NCBI GenBank assembly: GCA_002943765.1
Contig: PQWQ01000002.1
Span: forward strand, 62,001-126,000
Direction: 5' to 3'
From: Psoroptes ovis
Lineage: Eukaryota > Arthropoda > Arachnida > Sarcoptiformes > Psoroptidae
Length of the DNA: 64,000 bases
This document shows, piece after piece, positions 37,675 through 49,910 of this stretch. The notes beneath the pieces are model-generated. The model did no database searches and was not told where the DNA came from. It worked only from the letters and a program-made list of their open reading frames with translations. Position numbers and translations under genes: made by a program. The stretch's first letter is position 1. Each line of letters opens with the position of its first letter.

Positions 37675-39611
37675 TATATTATCATCATTTCATTGAATTG
37701 AATATATGTGAACTTGAATATGCATCATTACTATGATGAACTAAACCAATTTCTTTCGGTTGTTGTTGTCCATTTTTTTTTCAAATTTTATTCAAAATTT
37801 TATTGACTTTTTGTGATCGTAAATATTTTCATTTTCGACACAGGTTTTTGTAGTTTGATTTTTGAAAATTTTTTTTTGCTCAGTAAATTTCTGAGCAAAT
37901 GTGAATGACACAATCATTGATTCTGAACTAGCCAAGAGTATATGCTCGTTTAACACTGAACAATGAATAAACTTCAATATTTCAAGATATTTCAGTAAAA
38001 TAGACATCTGAATTCTCCTCGATTTCTCCTAATTTGAATGTCATTCTATCTTTGAATTTAGTTTTTTATTGAATTATTTCTTAATATATGAAATGAAATG
38101 AATTTATTTTCAATGAAAGATGCTTCAATGAATGAAAAATATCATAAATGATATCAAATTTTGATGCTCTGAAGTAGGAAAAAATAGAAAAATTATGATT
38201 CGTAAATGTCATTTGAAATTGGATATTTCTTTTTCCAATTTGTATCCTCTTCATTATTTGATAGCCATTATTTTCTACTGCCATTTCTTACCAGAATAAT
38301 TGTTTTCCGCAAATTTTCAAGCATCATATTCCGTTTGGTTGGTGAAGAAAAATGAAAGAATATCCGAACATTCTTATGTTCTAATACTTTGAAACCTTAG
38401 ATCTTTGTTTTCATTTCATTTTTTCTTCGGTTTTTGGTTATTTTTATATACATTTATGTGTGCGTATATATTTGGCCCGAATAGGTTCTTCATCATTTTC
38501 ACAAGATAAATTATTGAAATCGATTTTTTTGTTCTTCTTCGTTTTTTGTTCTTATTTTTGAAAATTTTGTCTGTCTTCTAGAATTACTATGAATTCATTT
38601 GAAACAAGGAACTATTCGTTGTGTTTTTTCGTTCTCCTCTCCCATCCACATATTATTCCACAAATATATTATAATTTCAGGAAAACATTTTCATTTTGTC
38701 TATATTTTGGTTTAGTTGAATGTAATATATTTGATATAATCGATATTTACTTAGTTCTATGCCAATAATTTGGCATCTTTTGGCATGTTATTTCATTGTT
38801 CTTTATCAAAACATACAAAAATACCAAAAAAAAGCAAGTAAATGGTTCAATAAATTTATCGATTGAATATTTGTTTTATTTATTCTTCCATTCATTCATT
38901 CGTTTGCTTGTTTTGTTTTGTTTTGTTTGTCTGTCAGAATCGATTTTAGATGTTCACATTTTGAAGAGACAGAGAAGTAGAAAAATGGAAAAAATTGTTT
39001 ATCAGCTCAACTCGGGAAAATGGTAAAAATGTGGAATCCTCTTACCACTTTAAAACTAAACCAAATTTTACCTTTAAAAATGGAAAATTCTGCGCCAAAA
39101 TGAATTGTGAATTATGTTTTTTTGCTGAAAATTTTGTTTTCAAGTCAATGAAATCCCTATGAATTGATGTTTAAATAAATAAATCTAAATGTTCATTGTT
39201 TAATGATATTTCGATTGACTTTTCTCGGGTTTTTTCAACTTGAATTCAAAACCACAGAAATCCACGAATTTTTGCCTTTAATTATTTCAATTATTCATCA
39301 ATTTTTATTATGATTATTATCCATCATTTTTTCTTATCCAAAGTCAATCGATAAATGAATGGTAGAATAAAAAAAATATAAAGAAAATCGAAAATCGATT
39401 TCTCGATATCCCTTTGAGTTATTATTATCATATCTTTTGAGTTCTATCCATTGTTGATTGATTATTTGACACAATGAAAGTTATAATAATAATTATGATT
39501 ATTATTATTATAAATGGCATCTTTGATGAACAAACAAAGAATTATAAGAAGAAACAAAACAAAAAAAAAATTGAAACAAAAATCGATATGTCATCGAATG
39601 TCAATCGGAAA

Positions 39612-39646
39612 TTTCATTCATTCATTCATTCATTTGTTCATTCATT
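39612..39646. repeat. (ATTC)n microsatellite
   Basis: ATTC tandem units with one TTG interruption. Confidence 0.87.
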
Positions 39647-40244
39647 TATAATTCCAAACTGTTTCTTCGATTCCTTTCTCTTTCTTTGTCTGAATTTCAT
39701 CATCCATTCATTGCCAACTTATTTTCACTGAGTTGAATGAGGAGAAAAATTAATTGTTTTATCATCATCATCATCATTTCTATCAAAAAACATGTCAAAA
39801 CAAATCAATAATAATTTGGAAAAGATAATAGAAATAACTTATTAATATTTTTGTGTTAAAATAAATGAATATTAATAATCAATTTTGATGATGATAACCA
39901 ATCGAGAGCAGATGAAAAGCGAAGCAAATGCATTATTTTTCCTTTTATATTTCAATTTTCATTATCATTATTGACAATAATAATGAAAATATATATTCAA
40001 TAATTTTGCTAATCATAAATGTGACAAATTCTTTTCTTTTGTTTCAATTTATTCTAACAAAATAATGAAAATTGAAACAATGTGTACGAGAATAATAATG
40101 ATATCGATTCCAAGCCATTGTAACTCCAAGAAAATGTATAAAGACATTTTCATTTTCCATATTCCATATATTTCATCTACTTTTTCATTTTTATTCATTT
40201 TTTTCTCCATTTTCTTTACATTGAAAATGACTTGAAATTTACAG

Positions 40245-40316
40245 GCGAAATGCCAAGATAGTTCCGAATATACTACAACAGAAGAAAGAAAAATTCAAAC
40301 AAATTGTTATGATTAA
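40245..40316 (+). CDS. Possible short terminal exon (24 codons including stop)
   Basis: A pyrimidine-rich stretch (about 40170-40230) leads to TTTACAG at 40244. Read in phase 0 from there, the frame gives AKCQDSSEYTTTEERKIQTN-CYD and then TAA. The peptide is hydrophilic, has two Cys and is free of simple repeats, unlike most local frames. It cannot be joined directly to the phase-1 exon at 22766-23543, because that join stops after GEMPR. It would need another exon between them or belong to another transcript. The frame is short enough to be chance. Confidence 0.15.
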   Translation, partial: AKCQDSSEYTTTEERKIQTNCYD

Positions 40317-40388
40317 ATATGACAAAAATAATATTATTTCTATTTTTTCTTTCATTTCATTATTATATGACAAAAGCAGTTATAATTA

Positions 40389-40420
40389 TAATAATAATAA
40401 TCATTATTATTATTATTATC
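40389..40420. repeat. Palindromic (AAT)n-(ATT)n tract
   Basis: (AAT)n is followed by C and then (ATT)n, so the two halves are self-complementary. Similar inverted trinucleotide tracts lie at 40499-40536 and 40628-40670, a local cluster of potential hairpins. Confidence 0.82.
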
Positions 40421-42720
40421 ATAATCTTTTTTCCATGAAAAAAATAAGTAAAAGTAAAGAAAATGATGAAAATTTGTGAATATTATTAAAACAAAGAAAT
40501 TTCATTATTATGATAATAATAATAATGATAATAATATAAACGATAATACTTTCATCGGCAGAAAATGCAAATAAAAAAAACTAAAACAAACAGACAAAAT
40601 TAATTCAAAAATAATTAAATTCTGTGTGTAATAATAATATTATCATTATTATTATTATTATTATAAATGTAAGAATATTATTTCATTTTATTCTTTATTT
40701 CATTCATTCATCCAGTCGTATATAGTCAAACGATAACAAACAATGATGATGGCAGTGAAAAGAGAGAAAGAAAATTAGACTTTAATTTCATTTTCTTCTT
40801 TGAGATTTTCTTCTTAGATTTTCCTTTATTTTCCCGTATTTTCATTTCATTTTCGGTTATTTTATACGAAATGATGAATGAATGAATGAATATGATGATG
40901 ATGAATGTTTTGTTTTAATTTAAATGATTTATTTCAAATGGTTTCATCTTCTTTGCTTTTCTATATAAGAAACGAAATACTAATCATATTCAGAATTTCA
41001 TTGAATTGAAATGAAAATATTAGTTGACATGAAATATAAATTAAATCGTAAAGATTCGAAATGAAAATATGCCCAAGAAAATATTCTAGATTTTCTATCT
41101 ATCTGAATTCAACGAACGCTGTTCATTGTCAAAATTTTTATATGTGAATAAAGACATTGTTCTTGGTATGATTCCTATACGAATTCTTATTTTAATTCCA
41201 ATTCTTTTCCGTCTTCGAAACACTTCATTTACATAAACTAATAGTTTTCTTAAGATGTGTTTTGATTTTCTACATTTTACTTCATAAGCATTTGCTTCAT
41301 TTGTCGTGTTTTGTCGTCGTACAAAGTTAATCTCTGATTTTTTCGTTCTTTCCATTCATTCATCCACTCATTCATTCATTGGTTTCAATTTCAAAATTTT
41401 CTTATCAATTTCTACCGAGAAACATTCGTTTCTTAGGTTTGTTTATTTATTTATTTATGAATATATGCGAAAATCGTAGATAATTTTACCACCCGATTCT
41501 TCGAATAATAATTTTTCATTATGTGATTCATTTGAATTTTATTTTATTTGAATTTCTTCGACAGATTGGTGGTTCTCTTATTATTAATCCAATTAAAGAT
41601 TTTGTAAATTAATTTTTGTTTTCTTAAGTTAACACAGTTTGGTAATATTCAAATCAAATCTTGATTTTGAAGATGAAAAATTGAAAATTTTCAAATTATA
41701 TTTCAATTTTGAATTTGTATGACTAGTCGTTTCATTATAATTTGATTATCAATCAATAACGAAATAATCTTAGACGATTGTAATATTTTGAATTAAAAGA
41801 ATTTTCAGTAAAATCAATCATTTTTCTTCATTTCATTTATGATTAACCTTTGAAATATTATTGATTGCTTTTTCAAGACTTTTGAACGATGTTTTTCCTC
41901 GAATAATTTGTTTGTTATTTATTCGATCATATTTTTTTTTTGTCTTAAATAATTTGATTTGAAATTGTTTCAAAGACATAAAAAAAATCAAAGAAAAAAT
42001 CGAAAAATTATTACAAACCACACCTAATTGGCAAAAAAAAAGACAAACCAACATTTTTTTCAAAAAATGATAAATCAGATATCCATAGAAATAACAAATT
42101 TCTATCATTTTTACTAAATTGAATATGTTTGAATATTAAGAAAAATGTTACCTGAACACACTGAAAAAATGTACGAAATGAAAATAAATGATAAAAGATC
42201 AATCAAAATGATAATGAAAAAAAACATTTGAACAGGTAATAGGCCTTATATTAAATACACACGGAATAAATCTAAGAAAACTCAAAATTCTTTAAGTTTT
42301 TTGTACTTTATCTTGGTTTTCTTATGTTTTGTATTCATTTACATTTCATTTGTATTATTTGTTTATGTTCATTTTTTACATACATTCAAATACTCAAATA
42401 CTCAAAGTTCACTTTTTCATCTTTAATTGCTTAATTTGATATTTTTCTTTGGCAAAAGCTGTTTTACTTTTTCAAATACTTATTTTTCAATGATAATTTG
42501 CTTTGATTTATTTTTCTTTGATATTTTCTGTGTTATAATTTTCAGCTTTATTCTTCAAAGATAATATCTCATCTCTGCCATTTGCACATCTTTTTTCTTC
42601 AATTTGCTTTGAACAAATAGACAGCATTATTATTATTATTTGTTATTCAAAAAAATAAAAATCAAAAGCCAAGTGTTGAAACAATATAATTGCTAATGAT
42701 AATTGTTTATTATAAAAACA

Positions 42721-42801
42721 TTAGGTTGTCCGAAAAGTTAATTCTGCTTAATCAATAGTGTTGCTTCATAAAAATCGGTCAGAACTTTACGGACAGCTTA
42801 A
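42721..42801 (+). mobile_element. MITE, GCTTAATCA subfamily (copy 18)
   Basis: 81 bp. Tips TTAGGTTGTCC and GGACAGCTTAA; right flank TA, left flank CA. Inner left arm AATTCTGCTTAATCAATAG marks the second subfamily. Confidence 0.87.
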
Positions 42802-43639
42802 TATATTAATATTGAATTTATAAATAATCATAGAAAAATTATCATTTTAAAAGCAAACATATGAATAATAAAGTGAAAATGAAATGAAAATGAAAGTGAA
42901 AGTGATAATTCATAACCTCATAACCTTTTCCAAAACCTCCTAGAACATTCAAACATTAATTATATCATTGAATTATGATGTTTTTTTTGCCATTCGGACT
43001 GTATTTGTACATATTTCTACCTGGCTGTTGATTTTGATTATTTATTTGGCCACCTGAATTAGTTGTTGTTGCTGTCTGAGAGTTGTTAGCCACTTATTAT
43101 CTTGTGTTTGTTATCTTTATTTATTCATTTGAATCTCATGTGTATGCGCTTATGCATTAAGCCGCACAATACAACAAAACATATTTCGTTGTTTTGTTTC
43201 TTCTACCAGTAATAATCTAAATTGAAATTGAAATTTATTATCATTCGATAATCATGTTTGGGGCTTTTTCTTCGATTTTTCTCATAAATATCTACAATTC
43301 CTTCGAGTTTCTTTGAATTTCTTGAAATTTTTTCAGTCCATAGTCATCATGGTAGATTGATAGATCAATGATTTTTGCCTATTTTTATTATTCTGGCCAA
43401 TTAGTATTTTATCGATGATTCGATGCTGCTGCTGCTTGTTAGTAGTCATGTCTATGGACTATTGAACATTTTTAATTAGCATTTTTCCGATCAAATCTGT
43501 TCAGTGATTCGCTTTGAATGTATTGCTGCATCACATTTTATGATCTGCAAAGCAATATTGTCAAAAATTCTTATCTTTATGGTTCACATTGTTTACTAAT
43601 CATCATAATCACATTTGTTTGAAAATTTCTTTATTTTAA

Positions 43640-43720
43640 AAGTACTGTCCGAAAAGTTTTTGCCGATTATATGGTCGAGGAATCATTAGAAAATCGGCAA
43701 GAACTTTTCGGACAACCTGA
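43640..43720 (+). mobile_element. MITE, main subfamily, eroded left tip (copy 19)
   Basis: About 81 bp. The left tip has decayed to AAGTACTGTCC, so the start is approximate. From CCGAAAAGTTTTTGCCG onward the copy is normal. Right tip GGACAACCTGA then TA. Loop ATATGGTCGAGGAATCATTAG. Confidence 0.83.
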
Positions 43721-44148
43721 TACTTGATAATAACTTCTGAAATGTTTTATGGTATTCTACAAATATATTTGATTTTAAGCATTCTCGATGCTATTTGATC
43801 GATTGTTTTTAATTCTTTTTTTGCTTTAGTTCAAATGTGTTTTTAATCTTTAATTTTTTTGCCAGTTTTTTCAATGGATTATCTTTTTCATAATAAATAT
43901 TGTTGACATTTTGCTAATTTTTTTGCTTTTTTCAATAGTCTTAGCCTTATACTTGAAATAATTATTCCTTATTATCGTATTTGATACATATACACATACA
44001 CACATTTACTTGAATGTTTTATAATATTTTTCTACATTTTTCAAATGACAATTTTTGATGATGATTAATTGTATTGTTTCGAATGGTTTTAATATTAAAT
44101 TTTTCTTTCATATTTATCATTATGAATTTATCATCCATTAACACATGC

Positions 44149-44161
44149 ACACACACACACT
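44149..44161. repeat. (CA)n microsatellite
   Basis: Short CA tract; similar ones lie at 29305, 46366 and 55490. Confidence 0.85.
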
Positions 44162-46565
44162 CAGACACTAATACTTAAAATGAATACTTGGCACTGACAC
44201 TGACATCATCAATGATGATCCTCGAATGATGGTCGGGCTGGTCATTTTATTTCATTTTTTTTTCTGTGTTCAATGCTTGCATTTTTTGTTTGAATTTCGA
44301 GCAAAAAAATAAAAATCCCATTAAATATCGAGCATTAAGCAAAATGAAAAACGAAAAAATAAAAAATTGTCATAATTCTTAAATGACAAGAAATGTATTA
44401 ATACATTTTTTATTCCATATTTCTTCATCATTTCATTCCACTATTTTAAAACAAATTGATGTTTGATGTCTGTGTGCCTTTTTAGGGGAGAAAAATCTCT
44501 TAAAAAATATGAATAGTCTTTCATCATAATAAACATATGTGGTCTAAAATTATTGAAATTTTAGAAATATTCAAAGGAAAAAATTCAAAGATTATCGATT
44601 TTTGAAATGAATAAACAAAACAAACAAATTTAAATTTCATTAATTTCAAATATCTAAACGATGACAAAGTCTATTTGTTTTTGCTGATTTTCGAAAATTT
44701 TCATAGCTTTATATTCAATTAAAAATGACCAGTAATCTAATACTTGAATTAGTATTAGAATTATGCCTGATGCATCCATCCATTTTCTCGAAGAGGTCAA
44801 ATTTGTATTTGCATGACTAATTGACAACATTTGTCCCTCGTTATCGTTTATTGAATGATGATGATAAATACTGAAATTTATTTCATACATTTTCAAATTT
44901 TACCTTGATTTCAAATTTAAATTTTCAAAATTTAAAACATTAAAATTTTTAAATTTTTGAAATTTTATTTCAAAAACATTATTCTGCTTGAAAATCTCGT
45001 CTAAATTACCTTAAATGCATCAATCGACCATTAAAAATTGACCATTATCACTATCTTTATTATCAAAAATATTTCATCAACCAATTTGGAAAAAATTTTC
45101 TTTTTTTCAGTTAATTTATTGGCTATCGGGTAACTTATCCGTGAATATATATTGTGATAGAAATAATGAAATAATAGCGCTAATAATTTTCAACGAGATC
45201 ATTGCCATCTTTGAATATTTTGCCAATTATTATTTCAACTATTCGCTCTCTCACATTAAGCATATATTTGTTGAAAATTATTCTCATATTCTCAAAGACT
45301 TTTTAAAGACTCTTTGAACATCATTAAAATTTTTCTTAGATTTCAATTCAAGTCATTTAAACAAATAAATTTTCTTAATTTATTCATTTTCGATGATTTT
45401 TTTTTTTTTTGAATATTTTATTCAAATAATCATTCTGTTATGTCGTTAGCATTCATTGAAAGCATATATTCATCGATTTGCATCGAAATAATAAAAATAA
45501 TGAATGCTCATATGCTGCACATATATTCGATTATAATCGATCATTTGGTGTGTCTGTCCACACACAAACACTGATAACTCGTTTTTTGTTGTTTGTTCGT
45601 TTGATATTTATATTTTTCTGGCCATAGTCATGGCTATTTTGTATTATCTATGGTCATAATCATCATCATCATTATTTGATGATCATTATTTTCATTATTC
45701 TTTTGCATATAAAATGGTTAATTTTCAAGGTTAATGAGGTAATATTGCATCGTTTGAATGTAATATTCTTCCATTCAAAGCTGTTGTTGTCGAGTTTCGG
45801 ACGACAATATAATTGAATAATTGAAATTGAATATCAAGTGAATATCATCATAGTCAAGTTCATCAGAATTTTATTGTCATGATTTTCCTTTTTTTTCTCC
45901 GAAATACAAAGCCTGTGTGCATTGTTTGTGTCCATGAAATATAGAAAATAATCAAAGTAATTATAGGTGTTAACCTCTTGATTTTTGATTCTTGATTTTT
46001 CGGTTGTTTTTTAACCTGCCGTTGTTCATTGAAAATCAAGGGTATTTTTCGATAATTTTTGCCCAAAAAAATATCAATTTTTTCACTATGAATAATCAAA
46101 TTATCCATTCATTCAATCATAGCAGCAGCTATTGATTGTATTCCACTGATTATTATCAATTATTTTGGATTAATAATCTCCTCTAAAAAAGTAACAAACG
46201 AACCGTGATTGTTGGATTTTGCACGATTTTTCTTTGAATTTTTCTGAAATTTTTGGGCTCATAAACTGAAATCCATAAATTCAATAAAACTCGAAAAATT
46301 TTCCAAGCAAAATTCATAAATTCATGAATATCTGATGTAATAATCATTACCTTTCGTTATATCACACACACACACACAGACAAATTTGTAGTTTTTGCCC
46401 ATGAAATAATGTGAAATACTTCATAACTTGTCAGAAGCTTAAATTTATCATAATTTTTGTATGTTTCATATTTTTTTGGCTCGAAAAAAATGCTTTCTAG
46501 GAAGATAATTTCGCTGATGATTATTATTATGTAACAATATTTTGACCATTTGATTATTCAATATA

Positions 46566-46646
46566 TTAGGCTGTCCGAAAAGTTCTTGCCGATTTTCTAA
46601 TAATTCCCCTACAATATAATCGGCAAAAACTTTTCGGACAACCTAA
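46566..46646 (-). mobile_element. MITE, main subfamily, well preserved (copy 20)
   Basis: 81 bp between TA dinucleotides (46564-46565, 46647-46648). Left tip TTAGGCTGTCC; both arms otherwise at consensus (GTTCTTGCCGATTTT / AATCGGCAAAAAC). One of the better preserved hairpins. Confidence 0.92.
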
Positions 46647-46937
46647 TATTTTTTTCACTGAAAATTCAATGAAATTCAATGATAATTATCATAATATTAC
46701 AATTTGAAATTTTTGTTGTAAAAATTTTTTCATGTATTTTTTCGTTGTTCGAGAGAAAACAATTAGAATTAATTATCAGTGATTCGAGATGAATTTTTTA
46801 TTTTTTATTTTCATTTTTTGTGAATAATTTTCTGCCCATATTTCTGCATTCATTTGTTTTTGAATTTTTCAAATTCTGCCCAAAAAAACATCTTTCATTT
46901 TTACTTCAAAAATCTTAATTTTGTATTTGAAACCATT

Positions 46938-47137
46938 TGCTTGAACCTGTAATTATTTATTCAATTTTCTTGAATTCAAAAGTCGATGCATGTTCTATGT
47001 TGAAGCGAATGATTCCTTATAAGTATTTAATGTATGGCAATCATACTTATTCGCCATTCGATGATGCTTTGATTAATTATTTTGTCAACATTTTTAATGA
47101 TTTGATTTTCCCGGCTCTCGATTCGTTGATTTTTTGA
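46938..47137 (+). other. Coding-like patch without clear exon borders
   Basis: A non-repetitive frame reads SKVDACSMLKRMIPYKYLMY, GNHTYSPFDDALINYFVNIF and NDLIFPALDSLIF, then stops. It starts without an ATG. An AG at 46981-46982 could be an acceptor but has a poor pyrimidine tract. It looks more like protein than the surrounding simple-sequence DNA. It could be a decayed gene fragment, a terminal exon or chance. I do not recognise the family. Confidence 0.15.
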
Positions 47138-48017
47138 GAAATGATTTGTGAAAAAGAAATATTTCTCGAATGATTCAACAAATTGAACAAGTTTTCATAA
47201 AGTTTTTCGGCGATTCGTATTTCAATGAAACGATTGAAATCTAATTGTCATATGTCAAATCATTATTATCATTATATCAGATTCAAAATAAATACAATTT
47301 TAGACATTTATTTCAATGATAATAATAATAATTCTTCTCTCTAAAACAAGACCAGAAATAAAAGATTATATTTCATAAACATCTTAGGCAATGACTGAAA
47401 ATATAGAGCGGAAATCTTGAGAATTTTCTCACTGATTCTTATCTACAATATATTTTGATTATTCTGCTGATTATTCTTATTATTATTATTAGAATCATTA
47501 ATATTATTTGTGGGTGAATTAAGTGCTTTTCGTGTGTTTGTATTTGTGTATTTATTATTTGTTTGTTTCTATGTGTACACAAAGTCTTAAGAATGTGATG
47601 AAGAAATAATAATGATAATAATAAGAATTCAAATGAGAATTGAATTGAAATGATTCTTTGCTCTTCTCATTCTTCATAATGAAATTTGATGATGATAATG
47701 TCTTATTGTCATCGAATAGCCTTCTTGGCTGCCAAACATATTGATAAAAACACTTCAACAACAAATGAAAAATTGTAATTAAGATTAAAATCAAAAGAAA
47801 TATTACTCTGTGAATCATCATCTTTGGATGATGATCACAATCAGTACAAATTCGGGATTATTATTAATATTAATATTATCAGACAAGAAAAAATGAATTC
47901 ATATATTTCTCCCTCTGAATTCATTGTTTTTCCATTTATTCATTTGTAAAAATTATTGTCTTTCATCACCAATTGTTAATGATGCTTCTCCCCGAAATTC
48001 CATTGTGCCATTTTTTT

Positions 48018-48098
48018 TTATGGTCGTCCGATAAGTTCTTGCCGATTTTCTTGTAATTCCCTACGATATAATTGGCAAAAACTTTTCGGACAACCTAA
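48018..48098 (-). mobile_element. MITE, main subfamily (copy 21)
   Basis: About 81 bp. The left tip reads TTATGGTCGTCC after a T run, so the exact start is uncertain. Right tip GGACAACCTAA then TA. Loop marker reversed (CCTACGATATAATTGG). Confidence 0.87.
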
Positions 48099-48591
48099 TA
48101 TTTAAATTACTTTATTTCCATAATTTTTTTTCTTTTGTTTTTCATCATGTTTTAGGTTTAACAATAATAATAATAATTTGAATAATAAAATGTCATCAAC
48201 AAACAAATAAACAAAAAGCAAAATGATGATGATTAAATCGTGATAAACATCATTTCTTTTCATTCATTTTTTTACAAGTAAAATGACCACTAATTTCAAA
48301 TGTTGAATTCAAATGAACAATTTTTTTTCTGTTTATTTGACATGAACCTCGGATCTTTTTTGCTTTTTTAACTCCACTTAAACAAAAAATAATCAATGAT
48401 AAAATTGAAAAGTGTATGTATTTGAATGTCCAAAACAAGATGTAACATAGAAACATTACATTTTACCAAGAATAAAAAATTGATAAGTCTACTTAAGTTT
48501 CTTTGATGATGATGATGATGAACACATACACACTACATATTCATCGGAACAAGTCAAAATCTTGTGAAAAATCAAAATTTCCACTTTACTA

Positions 48592-48671
48592 TTAGGTTGT
48601 CCGGCAAGTTCATTCCGCTTAATCAATAGAGTTGTTCATGAAAATCGGCAAGAACTTTTTGGACAACCCAA
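48592..48671 (+). mobile_element. MITE, GCTTAATCA subfamily (copy 22)
   Basis: 80 bp between TA dinucleotides (48590-48591, 48672-48673). Tips TTAGGTTGTCC / GGACAACCCAA. Inner arm CATTCCGCTTAATCAATAG; the right arm AATCGGCAAGAAC keeps the main-subfamily sequence. The best-preserved copy of its subfamily. Confidence 0.9.
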
Positions 48672-49301
48672 TATATTGCGTGATGATGTTTCGGTTGTTC
48701 ATTTGAGCTTTTCGTTTTGGGTATTTGTATCTGTTAGCTTGTTTGGTTGTTCATTTGATGATTCTTAGTTTTTATAAGGTTTTTTATAAGGTATTGGGCT
48801 TTGAAAAAAATTGTTATCATTTTTTTCGCTTCGTTTCTTTCTTTTTCGGTTCGAAAATTGAATGACAAATTTCATTTCTATCAACTTTGATCGTAGTTTA
48901 CTTTTTGCTGTTTGTGTATGTTTTGCTTATCTTGAATTATTTTGAATGACAGAAAATGGTCAAGTAAATGCATAAGTAGATCTTTGAAAAAATCAAACAT
49001 TTTAAATTTTTTTTCTTCCAATTTTCTTTGAAATGATTAATCTAAGTGTTTGTTTGCTTGCTTGTTGTTTCAAGATCAAAGATTTAAATTATTTTTACTT
49101 TTCGAAAAGAAATATCAAAGAATTAGTGTAACTTAATGTTTTTCATTTTCTTTCTTTAAGATTTTTTATGATGCGAAGAAAATTTTTCCTCTTAGAACCA
49201 CATTAAGTATTGATCATAATGATTTGATCAATTATCAATTTACTAGTTGAAATCAAAGAGATAAGAACAAAAATGCTTTTTGATTTGATCAGAAAATAGT
49301 A

Positions 49302-49381
49302 TTAGGCTGTCCGATAAGTTCTTGCCGGTTATATCATAGGAAATAATGAGAAAATCGGCAAGAACTTTCCGGACAATCTAT
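49302..49381 (+). mobile_element. MITE, main subfamily (copy 23)
   Basis: 80 bp, TA at 49300-49301. Left tip TTAGGCTGTCC. Right tip GGACAATCTAT followed by TC, so the right flank is altered. Inner arms TTGCCGGTT / AATCGGCAA pair. Confidence 0.87.
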
Positions 49382-49884
49382 TCAAAAATACTTGAATTAA
49401 TCAGAAATTTTTCAAAAAAAAAAAACTTTTAAAGATAAGCTAAAAGCAAACACCTTGATTATAATTGTGCCGAATATCGCATATTCTTTGAATGTCTAAA
49501 AATTGATAGAAATTTGAAATAGTTCAGAGTAGTTTGAAATGGAAATATCCTCACTGTAAATCAATTATGTTATCAAAGCAACAGGTTATCTTCAAAGACT
49601 ATTATTCGTTTTTTCTTCTTAAAATTTCAAAAACTTTCAAATCAAACAATTCAAGCGCAAACAAACAACACGTGCTTTCCTGTGAGCTTTAAGGCTTGAA
49701 ATTTGTTTTTGTTTTTAAATTTTTCAAAAAACACAAGTGTATTGTATTCACAATGGCAAAATGATCGTTATTTATTCCTTACATCAAAGTGATATTGTTT
49801 TAAATTGTCTTGAATTATCTCGAAAAATGAATCAAATCAAATGATACATCATCTGACATTTATGTTTGATTTTTTTTTCGGTAA

Positions 49885-49910
49885 ATTAAGCATTTTTTTA
49901 TCAGGTACTT
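49885..49910 (+). promoter_or_regulatory. Weak candidate recursive splice site
   Basis: GCATTTTTTTATCAG is followed directly by GTACTT (junction 49904/49905) on the + strand within the inferred giant intron. The pyrimidine tract is short, being interrupted by GTAAATTAAG just upstream. Confidence 0.15.

Noticed and set aside
38295..38400. Minus-strand frame ending at a good GTAAGA donor (38293)
   Set aside because: The upstream side is purine-rich on that strand and lacks an acceptor; the frame starts after a stop with no clear initiation context.
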